Below, in pieces: positions 34,069-41,574 of a DNA stretch of 64,000 nucleotides (the first letter of the stretch is position 1; every line of letters begins with the position of its first letter). Under the pieces are notes generated by a model. The model made no database searches. It was given only the letters and a program-made list of their open reading frames with translations, and was not told the origin of the DNA. The DNA lies in contig CAYPKW010000007.1 of NCBI GenBank assembly GCA_964411425.1, positions 1 to 64,000 on the forward strand, given 5' to 3'. A program made the position numbers and the translations under genes. Origin of the DNA: CAYPKW01 sp964411425 (lineage in GTDB: Bacteria > Pseudomonadota > Alphaproteobacteria > Dongiales > Dongiaceae).

Positions 34069-35220
34069 ATGCGCGACCGCATCGACACGGACGCCCGCCC
34101 AGCCGTGAGCGCCTCCGAGGCGCAACATCGGGAACGGCCCGCGCCGCCGCTGGCGATCCTCTTCGAGTTGACGCACCGCTGCCCGCTGCAATGCCCGTAC
34201 TGCTCGAACCCGGTCGCGCTGGAGCGCGCGTCGAACGAATTGTCCGGCGCGGAATGGCTCCGGGTCATCGGCGAGGCGGCCGATCTCGGCGTCCTGCAGG
34301 TGCATTTTTCCGGCGGCGAGCCGACGGTGCGCAAGGACCTCGAGGACCTGGTGCGCGGCGCCGCGCGTCTCGGCCTCTACACCAACCTCATCACCGCCGG
34401 CGTGCTGCTCGACGAGCGCCGCCTCTCCAACTTGGCCGAGGCCGGCCTCGACCATGTCCAGCTCAGCATCCAGGACAGCGAGCCGGCCAACGCCGACCGG
34501 ATCGCCGGTTTTCGCGGCGGCTTCGCGCGCAAGCTGGCGCTCGCGGGCTGGGTGCGCCAGGCCGGCCTGCCGCTTACCGTGAACGCGCCCGTCCATCGCC
34601 AGAACCTCGAGCATCTGCCGCGGATCATCGACCTCGCGTTCGAGATGGGGGCGGGGCGCCTGGAAGTAGCACACGTCCAATACTACGGCTGGGCGCTCCG
34701 CAACCGGACGGCGCTGATGCCGACAAGGGCCCAACTCGAACGGGCGACCGCCGTCGTCGAGGCGGCGAGGGAACGCTTGCACGGCCGGCTCGTGATCGAC
34801 TACGTCGTGCCGGACTATTACGCCATGCGGCCGAAGGCCTGCATGGGCGGCTGGGGCCGGCAGTTCCTGAACGTCACGCCGAGCGGCAAGGTTCTGCCCT
34901 GCCATGCCGCGGAGACCATCCCCGGCCTGTCGTTCGACAGCGTGCGCGAGCACCCCCTCGCCGAAATATGGGAGCGATCCGAGGCCTTTTGGGCGTTCCG
35001 CGGCACCGAATGGATGCCCGAACCCTGCCGAAGCTGCGACCGGCGCGAGGTCGATTGGGGCGGCTGCCGCTGTCAGGCCTACGCGATTCTCGGCGAGGCC
35101 GCCGCCACCGATCCGGCCTGCGCGTTGTCGCCGCACCACGAACGGCTGGTAGCGCTGGCCGAGATGGACGCTGGCGCGGTTCCACCGCCCTTCGCGTACC
35201 GGCGCATCGGTGCTGGCTGA
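34069..35220 (+). CDS. pqqE: PqqE, radical-SAM PqqA cross-linking enzyme
   Basis: A 383-residue radical-SAM/SPASM enzyme that joins the Glu and Tyr of PqqA. The CPLQCPYCSNP motif (CxxxCxxC) binds the SAM cluster, followed by HFSGGEPTVRKDL. The SPASM Cys residues lie in KACMGGWGRQFLN, VLPCHAAE, PCRSCDRRE and GGCRCQAY. The ATG is 7 bases after the pqqC stop, leaving no room for pqqD, the small chaperone gene usually found between pqqC and pqqE. The N-terminal 23 residues before the barrel show no PqqD similarity. Confidence 0.94.
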   Translation: MRDRIDTDARPAVSASEAQHRERPAPPLAILFELTHRCPLQCPYCSNPVALERASNELSGAEWLRVIGEAADLGVLQVHFSGGEPTVRKDLEDLVRGAARLGLYTNLITAGVLLDERRLSNLAEAGLDHVQLSIQDSEPANADRIAGFRGGFARKLALAGWVRQAGLPLTVNAPVHRQNLEHLPRIIDLAFEMGAGRLEVAHVQYYGWALRNRTALMPTRAQLERATAVVEAARERLHGRLVIDYVVPDYYAMRPKACMGGWGRQFLNVTPSGKVLPCHAAETIPGLSFDSVREHPLAEIWERSEAFWAFRGTEWMPEPCRSCDRREVDWGGCRCQAYAILGEAAATDPACALSPHHERLVALAEMDAGAVPPPFAYRRIGAG

Positions 35221-35256
35221 CGGGCGCCCGTCTTCCGCCGGCCGCTTCTGCGGGGC

Positions 35257-35405
35257 CAGCAGGCTGCTGAAAAATGCCTCGGAACGCGTCGCGCCTCGTC
35301 CTTCGACAGGCTCAGGACGAGGCTGAACGGATGCAAACGCTCATCCTCACACTGAGCTTGTCGAAGTCGGAGGATGAGCGGATCGATTTTTCAGCAACCT
35401 GGCAG
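35257..35405. repeat. Composite palindromic dispersed-repeat element
   Basis: The ends GCCAGCAGGCTGCTGAAAAA and, on the opposite strand at 35385-35405, GCCAGGTTGCTGAAAAAT form imperfect terminal inverted repeats. Inside are two hairpins, CTCGTCCT...AGGACGAG and CTCATCCT...AGGATGAG. Their loops (CTTCGACAGGCTCAG and CTGAGCTTGTCGAAG) are also near-complements of each other. The CTTCGACAGGCTCAG core is a short repeat I recognise as widespread in alphaproteobacterial genomes. It lies between pqqE and the DUF1989 gene. Confidence 0.7.
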
Positions 35406-35663
35406 GGCGGAATTTCGCTGCCTGGAAGCGCTCTCTTTACGCAGCTGAAAAATTTCCTATAATTGGGTTGGCTTGCGGTTGCGGGCGAAGGTCCGCCGCC
35501 GACCCGCTCCCTTGGGACGGACGCTGTTTGACATTGTAAAGCACCACCGGTCGGCCGAAAAACGGCGCCGTTCCGCGGCGATTCGGGTCGTTCCTCGAAA
35601 AATCGATGCTTAGACACCTTGCTTTACGCATGTCCGGCGGACGACCGCCATCGTCCTTGCCGC
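35406..35663. other. Intergenic stretch with no supported gene
   Basis: Together with the preceding repeat this makes a 440-base gap. The short frames here show no family similarity and have no ribosome sites. TATAAT occurs at 35458-35463 without a convincing -35. TTGACA at 35529 has no -10 at the right distance. GCTGAAAAAT near 35443 repeats part of the neighbouring element's end. Confidence 0.5.
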
Positions 35664-36275
35664 TCAGTCCGACCGGTAAGTCCGGTACGCCACGTCCTTG
35701 GGCCGGCAGTCGGCCCCGTTCACCGGGAATATGTCGTGCGGACAGGCCGACAGCACCACGACCGCGTCCATTTCGGCGCGCAGCACCACCGCGTCGCCGG
35801 GGCGGCTGACCGGCGGCGCCACGGATAGCTTGCCTTCGGCTCCGATCGGAACGTTCATGAACAGATTGAGCGGCGCCGGCGGAGGCGGCGGGGAAAGACC
35901 CAGGCGCGTCAGGGCCGCGGCGAAGTTGCCGGCGCAACTCGGGTGGTCCTCGCCCGCGCCGAGCTGCTTGTAGCGCCGCCCGTCGCAGCAGGGAATGAGC
36001 GTGTCGTGCACGCCGGGCGAGGTGTCCTCCAGCAGTGTCATGATAGGTCGGCGCAAATTGGTGACGAGCACGTCGCCCGGAACCGGCCACAGCCGATAAC
36101 TGGCGTTGCGCGAGTGGGCCATGGACATGTGCTCGCCGGGGTCAGCCTCAGAAAGCGCCCAGAAATCGACGACCTGGCTGCCGTGCGTATTGACGATCTT
36201 GACGCAGTGATCGAGCGGCAGGCGAAAGGCCACGCCCTGGCGTGCGGGCAGCGTCGTGAGGATTACGCTCGTCAT
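35664..36275 (-). CDS. DUF1989 (urea carboxylase-associated) family protein
   Basis: A 203-residue protein of the DUF1989 family. Conserved segments are KIVNTHGSQVVDFWAL, the SMAHSRNASYRLWP helix, GDVLVTNLRRPIMTLLEDTSPG, HDTLIPCCDGRRY and LNLFMNVPIG. CPHDIFPVNG holds the late Cys-His pair. Members work beside urea carboxylase or form carboxyguanidine deiminase in guanidine breakdown, but no urea carboxylase or partner subunit is in the window. It stands alone on the minus strand, head-to-head with hpnA. Confidence 0.85.
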   Translation of the reverse strand: MTSVILTTLPARQGVAFRLPLDHCVKIVNTHGSQVVDFWALSEADPGEHMSMAHSRNASYRLWPVPGDVLVTNLRRPIMTLLEDTSPGVHDTLIPCCDGRRYKQLGAGEDHPSCAGNFAAALTRLGLSPPPPPAPLNLFMNVPIGAEGKLSVAPPVSRPGDAVVLRAEMDAVVVLSACPHDIFPVNGADCRPKDVAYRTYRSD

Positions 36276-36392
36276 ACATCCTCCCCCTCCTCGATCCTAC
36301 CGCTCCCGAGGGCCGCGGGCAAACCGAACCCTGGGCCGGCACCGGGCGGCGGTGCTAGTGTCGGGAGCGGCCGTTAAACGGAGAGTCGACGG

Positions 36393-37391
36393 GTGCCGAA
36401 CGAAATCTCGCTGGTCACCGGGGCGACCGGTTTCGTCGGATCGGCGGTGGCGCGCGCGCTGATCGCCGCCGGCCATCGGGTGCGCGTTCTGGTGCGCCCG
36501 CGAAGCAACCGGCGCAACGTCGAGGGCCTGCCCGTGGACGTGCGGGTGGGCGACCTTGAGGACCGCGCCTCGCTTGAAGCGGCGCTCGCCGGCTGCTCGG
36601 CCTTGTTCCACGTCGCGGCCGACTATCGCCTGTGGGTGCGCGACCCCGCGGCGATGGACCGCGTCAACGTCGCCGGCACCGAGACCATCATGCGGGCCGC
36701 CCAAGCGGCCGGCGTCAGGCGCGTCGTATATACCAGCAGCGTCGCGGTGCTGGGCCGCAACCCCGACGCCACCCCGGCCGACGAATCGACGCCCTCCGAA
36801 CTCGCCGACATGATAGGGCCCTACAAGCGCTCGAAGTTCCTGGCGGAGGAGAAACTGCGCGAGATGATCGGCACGGCGGGCCTGCCGGCGGTGATCGTCA
36901 ATCCGTCCGCTCCCGTGGGGCCGCGCGACATCAAGCCGACGCCCACGGGCCGCCTGATCCTCGAAGCGGCACGCGGCCGCATGCCGGCCTTCGTGGATAC
37001 CGGCCTCAACCTGGTGCACGTGGACGACGTGGCGACGGGCCATCTGCTCGCCTTCGAGCGCGGGCGCATCGGCGAGCGCTACATCATCGGTGGAGAGGAC
37101 CTGGCCTTAGCCGAGATCCTCGCCGTTATCGCCAGGCTTACCGGCCGACGGCCGCCGCGCATCAAGCTGCCGACGGCGCCGCTGATGCCGCTGGCGGCCG
37201 TCGCCGAGGCCGTGGCCCGGGTGTTCGGCGGCGATCCTTTCGTTACCCGCGACAGCCTGCGCATGGCGCGGAAGCGGATGTATTTCTCCTCCGCCAAGGC
37301 TGGGCGCGAGTTGGGCTACCGGTCGCGGCCGGCGGCGGCGGCGCTTGCCGACGCCATCGCCTGGTTCCGCGCCGCGGGATATTGCCGGTGA
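36393..37391 (+). CDS. hpnA: HpnA, hopanoid-associated sugar epimerase
   Basis: A 332-residue extended short-chain dehydrogenase (NAD-dependent epimerase) of the HpnA family. The NAD motif is VTGATGFVGSAVARAL; LFHVAADYRLWVRDP and VVYTSSVAVLGR contain the family-specific active-site region, with the catalytic YKRSK (Tyr-x3-Lys). VNPSAPVGPRDIKPTPTGR is characteristic of HpnA. Its sugar substrate is unproven. It is the first gene of a seven-gene overlapping operon; the start is GTG and the stop overlaps hpnB (GTGA). Confidence 0.92.
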   Translation: MPNEISLVTGATGFVGSAVARALIAAGHRVRVLVRPRSNRRNVEGLPVDVRVGDLEDRASLEAALAGCSALFHVAADYRLWVRDPAAMDRVNVAGTETIMRAAQAAGVRRVVYTSSVAVLGRNPDATPADESTPSELADMIGPYKRSKFLAEEKLREMIGTAGLPAVIVNPSAPVGPRDIKPTPTGRLILEAARGRMPAFVDTGLNLVHVDDVATGHLLAFERGRIGERYIIGGEDLALAEILAVIARLTGRRPPRIKLPTAPLMPLAAVAEAVARVFGGDPFVTRDSLRMARKRMYFSSAKAGRELGYRSRPAAAALADAIAWFRAAGYCR

Positions 37392-38527
37392 GCTGGGTCA
37401 CTATCGTCGCGGTCCTGTCCGCCGCACTGTGGGCGTACCTCGTCTTCGCCCGTGGGTCGTTCTGGCGCACGGCGGTAACCAGGCCGCCGCGCTGGCCGGA
37501 ACGATGGCCGGCCGTGGCGGCCGTGGTGCCGGCGCGCGACGAGGCGCTCACGGTAGGGCGCGCCGTCGCATCGCTGCTCACCCAGTCCTATCCGGGGCGA
37601 TTCGAGGTCGTGGTGGTGGACGACCACAGCAGCGACGGCACCGCCGCCGCCCGCGGCGCCGCCGCCTCGCTCAAGACCGAGGAACGGTTGTCGGTGATCG
37701 CCGCCGAACCGCTGCCGCCCGGCTGGACCGGCAAGCTGTGGGCCCTGGCGCAAGGCATCGAGCGGACGGCGTCGGAGGCCCGCTACCTGCTGCTCACCGA
37801 CGCCGACGTCGAGCACGACCGCGACAACCTGGCGGGGCTGGTTGCCCGTGCCGAGGCCGAGAACCTCGACCTCGTATCGCTCATGGTGAAGCTCACTTCC
37901 GAGTCCTTCGCCGAGCGGGCGCTGGTGCCCGCGTTCGTTTTTTTCTTTCAGATGCTGTATCCTTTCCCTTGGGTGAACCGGCGCGATAACGCCACGGCGG
38001 CCGCCGCCGGCGGCTGCATCCTGTTGCGCCGCGAGGCGCTCGCCCGCATCGGCGGCATCGCCGCCATCCGCGGCCGGCTGATCGACGATTGCGCGCTGGC
38101 CGCCGTCGTCAAGGCTGGCGGGCCGATCTGGCTCGGCCTTGCCGAGCGGACGCGAAGCCTGCGCCGCTACCCGCGCTTCCGCGATTTTTGGCGGGTCGTC
38201 ACCCGCACCGCCTACACCCAGCTGCGCGGCTCGCCGATCCTGCTCGTGGCAACGATTCTCGGCCTCGCGCTGGCTTTCATCGCGCCGCCGGCGGTGACAT
38301 TGTTCGGCGCCGGGGCGACGGCGCAGTTGGGTCTGCTCACCTGGATCGCCATGGCGGGCGCCTATTTCCCGACCGTCCGCTATTACGGGCTGTCCCCCGC
38401 CTGGGCGCCGTTCTTGCCCCTGGTGGCGCTGTTCTACTTGGCCGCCACCGTCGATTCGGCGCGCCTCCATTGGCGCGGCCGCGGCGGGGAATGGAAGGGC
38501 CGGGTGCGGACGCGGGTGGACGCATGA
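37388..38527 (+). CDS. hpnB: HpnB, hopanoid-associated glycosyltransferase
   Basis: A 379-residue GT2-family membrane glycosyltransferase. An N-terminal helix (IVAVLSAALWAYLVF) is followed by the catalytic domain: VVPARDEALTVGRAV, VVVDDHSSDGTAA, and LLTDADVEHD as the DxD motif. LIDDCALAAVV is the acidic acceptor motif and LRRYPRFRDFWRVVTRTAY the RxxRW-like region. C-terminal helices follow. It starts at a GTG inside the end of hpnA and ends in ATGA with hpnC. Its exact acceptor is unknown. Confidence 0.92.
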   Translation: MSWVTIVAVLSAALWAYLVFARGSFWRTAVTRPPRWPERWPAVAAVVPARDEALTVGRAVASLLTQSYPGRFEVVVVDDHSSDGTAAARGAAASLKTEERLSVIAAEPLPPGWTGKLWALAQGIERTASEARYLLLTDADVEHDRDNLAGLVARAEAENLDLVSLMVKLTSESFAERALVPAFVFFFQMLYPFPWVNRRDNATAAAAGGCILLRREALARIGGIAAIRGRLIDDCALAAVVKAGGPIWLGLAERTRSLRRYPRFRDFWRVVTRTAYTQLRGSPILLVATILGLALAFIAPPAVTLFGAGATAQLGLLTWIAMAGAYFPTVRYYGLSPAWAPFLPLVALFYLAATVDSARLHWRGRGGEWKGRVRTRVDA

Positions 38528-39390
38528 CGCTTGAAACGCCCTCCGGCAAGAATATCGCGTACGAGAACTTTCCCGTCGGCTCGTTCCTAATCCGCGCCGA
38601 CCTGCGGCCCCACGTGCACGCCTTCTATCGTTTCGCGCGCGGCGCCGACGACATCGCCGACAACCCGAAGCTCGAGGCGGCCGAGAAGCTGCGCCGGCTC
38701 AACCTCATGGCGGCGATCCTCACCGGCGCCGTCGACGACCGCTCGCCCGCGGCGGCGGCGATGCGGGCCGATCTGGCGGCGTGCCGGATCGGGCCGCAGA
38801 ACTGTCTCGACCTGCTGACCGCCTTCAAGTGGGACGCCACCAAGCTGCGCTACGCCGATTGGTCCGAGCTGATGGAGTATTGCCGCTACTCGGCCATGCC
38901 GGTGGGCCGCCAGGTTCTCGACTTGCATCGCGCGCCCAAGGCCGCCTACGCGCCGTCCGACGCCCTGTGCGCCGCCTTGCAGGTGCTGAACCACCTACAG
39001 GACTGCGCCGAGGACTATCGCACGCTCGACCGTGTCTACGTGCCGCAGGCCGACCTCGCCGCCTGCGGCGCGAGCGTGGCCGAGCTCGGCGCCGCGCGGT
39101 CGAGCGCGGGATTGCGGCGAACCTTCGAGCGCATGCTCGATCGCGTCGACGAATTGCTCGTCGAGGGGCGCGACCTGCCGCGCCACGCGGGCGACGCGCG
39201 CCTGCGCCGCGAAACGATGGTCATCGTCACCGTGGCCGAGCGCCTCGGCGCCATGCTGCGGCGCCGGGACCCGTTGCAGCAGCGCGTCCAGTTCAGCAAG
39301 CCGGGCTTCGCGTGGAGCGCGCTCATCGGCGTGTGGCGCGCCCAGTGGCTCGCGCCGGCCGCCGCCCCGATCTCCGGCAGGACCGCATGA
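38524..39390 (+). CDS. hpnC: HpnC, hydroxysqualene synthase
   Basis: A 288-residue squalene/phytoene-synthase-fold enzyme. In the three-step bacterial squalene route HpnC turns presqualene diphosphate into hydroxysqualene. The first Asp-rich motif is ARGADDIADNP, and QVLNHLQDCAEDYRTLDRVYVP is the second region with the altered DCAED in place of DxxxD. ENFPVGSFLIRADLRPHVHAFYRFAR is a recognisable HpnC N-terminus (split motifs ENFPVGS and HAFYRFAR). It is joined by ATGA overlaps to both neighbours. Confidence 0.93.
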   Translation: MTLETPSGKNIAYENFPVGSFLIRADLRPHVHAFYRFARGADDIADNPKLEAAEKLRRLNLMAAILTGAVDDRSPAAAAMRADLAACRIGPQNCLDLLTAFKWDATKLRYADWSELMEYCRYSAMPVGRQVLDLHRAPKAAYAPSDALCAALQVLNHLQDCAEDYRTLDRVYVPQADLAACGASVAELGAARSSAGLRRTFERMLDRVDELLVEGRDLPRHAGDARLRRETMVIVTVAERLGAMLRRRDPLQQRVQFSKPGFAWSALIGVWRAQWLAPAAAPISGRTA

Positions 39391-40253
39391 ACGACCGCGC
39401 CGACTTGCCGGCGTCGGCGGGCGAGGAGTTGGCGGCGGAGATGCGCCAGCGCGTGCGCGCATCCGGCACCTCGTTCTACGGCGCGATGCGCCTGTTGCCA
39501 CGGGCGCGCCAGGACGCGATGTACGCCATCTACGCCTTTTGCCGCGAGGTGGACGATATCGCCGACGGCCCTAGCCCGCGCGCGGACAAGCTCGCTCGAC
39601 TGGAGGATTGGCGTCGCGAGATCGAATTGCTGTACGCTGGAGAGCCGCGCCACGCCGTCGCCCGGGCGCTCAGCCGTCCGGTGACCGAATATTGCCTGCG
39701 GCGCGAGGATTTCCTGGCGTTGATCGACGGCATGCGGATGGATGCGGAGCGCGACATTCGCGCCCCGTCCTTGGCCGATCTCGACCTCTATTGCGGGCGC
39801 GTCGCCGGCGCCGTCGGCCGCCTGTCGGTGCGCGCGTTCGGGGACATGAGCGCCGGCGCCGACAAGGTGGCCGATCACCTCGGCCGGGCGCTGCAACTCA
39901 CCAATATCCTGCGCGACCTGGCCGAGGACGCCGCCGCGGGCCGCCTCTACCTGCCGCGCGAACTGCTCGACCGCCACGGCATCGCGGGCAGCGATCCGGC
40001 GCAAGTGTTGCGCCATCCGGCGCTGACGGCGGTGTGCCGCGACATCGCCGCCCAGGCGACCCGGCATTTCGCGGAAGCCCGGCGCTGGATGGCCCAATGC
40101 TCGCGCCGGGCCATGCGCCCGGCGGCGGTGATGGGCGCCATCTATCGCCGGCTGCTCGACCGCCTGCTGCGGCGCGGCTGGGCGACGCTCGAACCGGTGC
40201 AGGTGCCGAAGCTCGTCAAGCTGTGGCTGGCGCTGAGACACGGTCTTCTCTAA
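39387..40253 (+). CDS. hpnD: HpnD, presqualene diphosphate synthase
   Basis: A 288-residue prenyl transferase that condenses two farnesyl diphosphates head-to-head. SGTSFYGAMRLLP begins the fold. The first Asp motif is CREVDDIADG, and GRALQLTNILRDLAEDAAAGRLYLP contains the second (NILRDxxED, RLYLP). The size equals HpnC, and the two are sister genes in tandem. The ATGA overlap with hpnC and TAATG with hpnE tie the three squalene genes together. Confidence 0.93.
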   Translation: MNDRADLPASAGEELAAEMRQRVRASGTSFYGAMRLLPRARQDAMYAIYAFCREVDDIADGPSPRADKLARLEDWRREIELLYAGEPRHAVARALSRPVTEYCLRREDFLALIDGMRMDAERDIRAPSLADLDLYCGRVAGAVGRLSVRAFGDMSAGADKVADHLGRALQLTNILRDLAEDAAAGRLYLPRELLDRHGIAGSDPAQVLRHPALTAVCRDIAAQATRHFAEARRWMAQCSRRAMRPAAVMGAIYRRLLDRLLRRGWATLEPVQVPKLVKLWLALRHGLL

Positions 40254-41506
40254 TGGCGGCGCGCGTGCACGTGATCGGCGCCGGGCTCGCCGGGCTCGCC
40301 GCCGCCGTCGAGCTTGCCCGGCGCGGCCGCGGGGTGACCTTGTACGAGGCGGGCCATCAAGCCGGCGGGCGCTGCCGCTCCTATTTCGACAGGGAGCTCG
40401 GATGCCGCATCGACAACGGCAACCATCTCTTGCTCGCCGGCAACGACCACGCCATGCGGTACCTGGAGGCGATTGGCGCACGCCATAGTCTGGTGGGGCC
40501 GGCGAGGGCGGAGTTCGCCTTCCTCGACCTGGGCACGGGCGAGCGCTGGACGCTCAGCCCCGACCTCGTGGCCTGGATCTTCCGCGCCAACCGGCGCGTG
40601 CCGGGAACGCGCGCGCTCGATTACCTCGCCGCCTTCAGCACCGCCTGGGCCGGGCCCGAGGCCACGGTCGAGAAGAGCCTCGGGCGACCCGAGTTGCTGT
40701 TCCGGCGGCTGTGGCAGCCCTTCGCGGTCGCCGTGCTGAACACCGAGGCGGAGAGCGCATCGGCGCGCCTACTCTGGCGGGTGCTGCGCGCAACCTTCGG
40801 GCGCGGCGGCGCGGCTTGCCGCGCACTGGTGCCGCGCATCGGCCTGTCCGAGAGCCTGGTCGATCCGGCGCTCGCCGCGCTCGCCAATCGCGGGGCCGAA
40901 ATCCGCCTTGGGGAACGCTTGCGGCGGATCGAGTTCGACGGCGACCGCCTGGCGCGGCTCGAGTTCGCCGGCGCCTCGGCGGCGTTGAGCGAAGGCGATC
41001 GCGTGATCCTCGCCGTGACCGCCCCGGTCGCCCGCGACCTGGTGCCGGGCTTGACGGCGCCGACCGCGTTCCGGGCCATCGTCAACGCCCACTACCGGCT
41101 CGCCCCGCCGCCGGGCACGCCCCTCATTCTCGGCCTCGTCGGCGGCCTCGCTGAATGGCTGTTCGCCAAGCGCGAAGTGGTATCGGTCACGATCAGCGCG
41201 GCCGAGCGACACGTCGATCGCCCGGCCGAGGAACTCGCCGCCGCGATCTGGACGGACGTCGCCCGCGCCTACGATCTGGCGGCGGCGCCGATGCCGGCCT
41301 GGCGCATCGTGAAGGAACGCCGCGCCACCTTCGCCGCCACTCCCGATCAGCTCCGCCTGCGGCCGGGGGCGGCGACCCGGTGGCGGAATTTATTCCTGGC
41401 CGGGGATTGGACCGACACCGGCCTGCCGGGCACCATCGAAAGCGCCGTGCGCTCGGGCCACGAGGCGGCGGCGCGGGTCCTCGCAAGCTTCGACAAGCAT
41501 GCTTAA
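40253..41506 (+). CDS. hpnE: HpnE, hydroxysqualene-reducing flavoprotein
   Basis: A 417-residue FAD-dependent amine-oxidase-like enzyme that reduces hydroxysqualene to squalene. The FAD motif VIGAGLAGLAAAVELARRG begins at about residue 6, followed by YEAGHQAGGRCRSY. C-terminal LFLAGDWTDTGLPGTIESAVRSG is the typical FAD-closing segment. The ATG overlaps the hpnD stop (TAATG). It completes the hpnC-D-E squalene module directly before squalene-hopene cyclase. Confidence 0.93.
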   Translation: MAARVHVIGAGLAGLAAAVELARRGRGVTLYEAGHQAGGRCRSYFDRELGCRIDNGNHLLLAGNDHAMRYLEAIGARHSLVGPARAEFAFLDLGTGERWTLSPDLVAWIFRANRRVPGTRALDYLAAFSTAWAGPEATVEKSLGRPELLFRRLWQPFAVAVLNTEAESASARLLWRVLRATFGRGGAACRALVPRIGLSESLVDPALAALANRGAEIRLGERLRRIEFDGDRLARLEFAGASAALSEGDRVILAVTAPVARDLVPGLTAPTAFRAIVNAHYRLAPPPGTPLILGLVGGLAEWLFAKREVVSVTISAAERHVDRPAEELAAAIWTDVARAYDLAAAPMPAWRIVKERRATFAATPDQLRLRPGAATRWRNLFLAGDWTDTGLPGTIESAVRSGHEAAARVLASFDKHA

Positions 41507-41574
41507 CGGCTCTTGTCTCGACTCGTCCGTTCAACCATGATGGCGCGCCGCCAGCCGCTTGAGAGCCGAAGCAG

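Noticed and set aside
35312..35617. Possible pqqD downstream of pqqE (101-codon minus-strand frame)
   Set aside because: It has none of the PqqD pattern and runs through the palindromic repeat.
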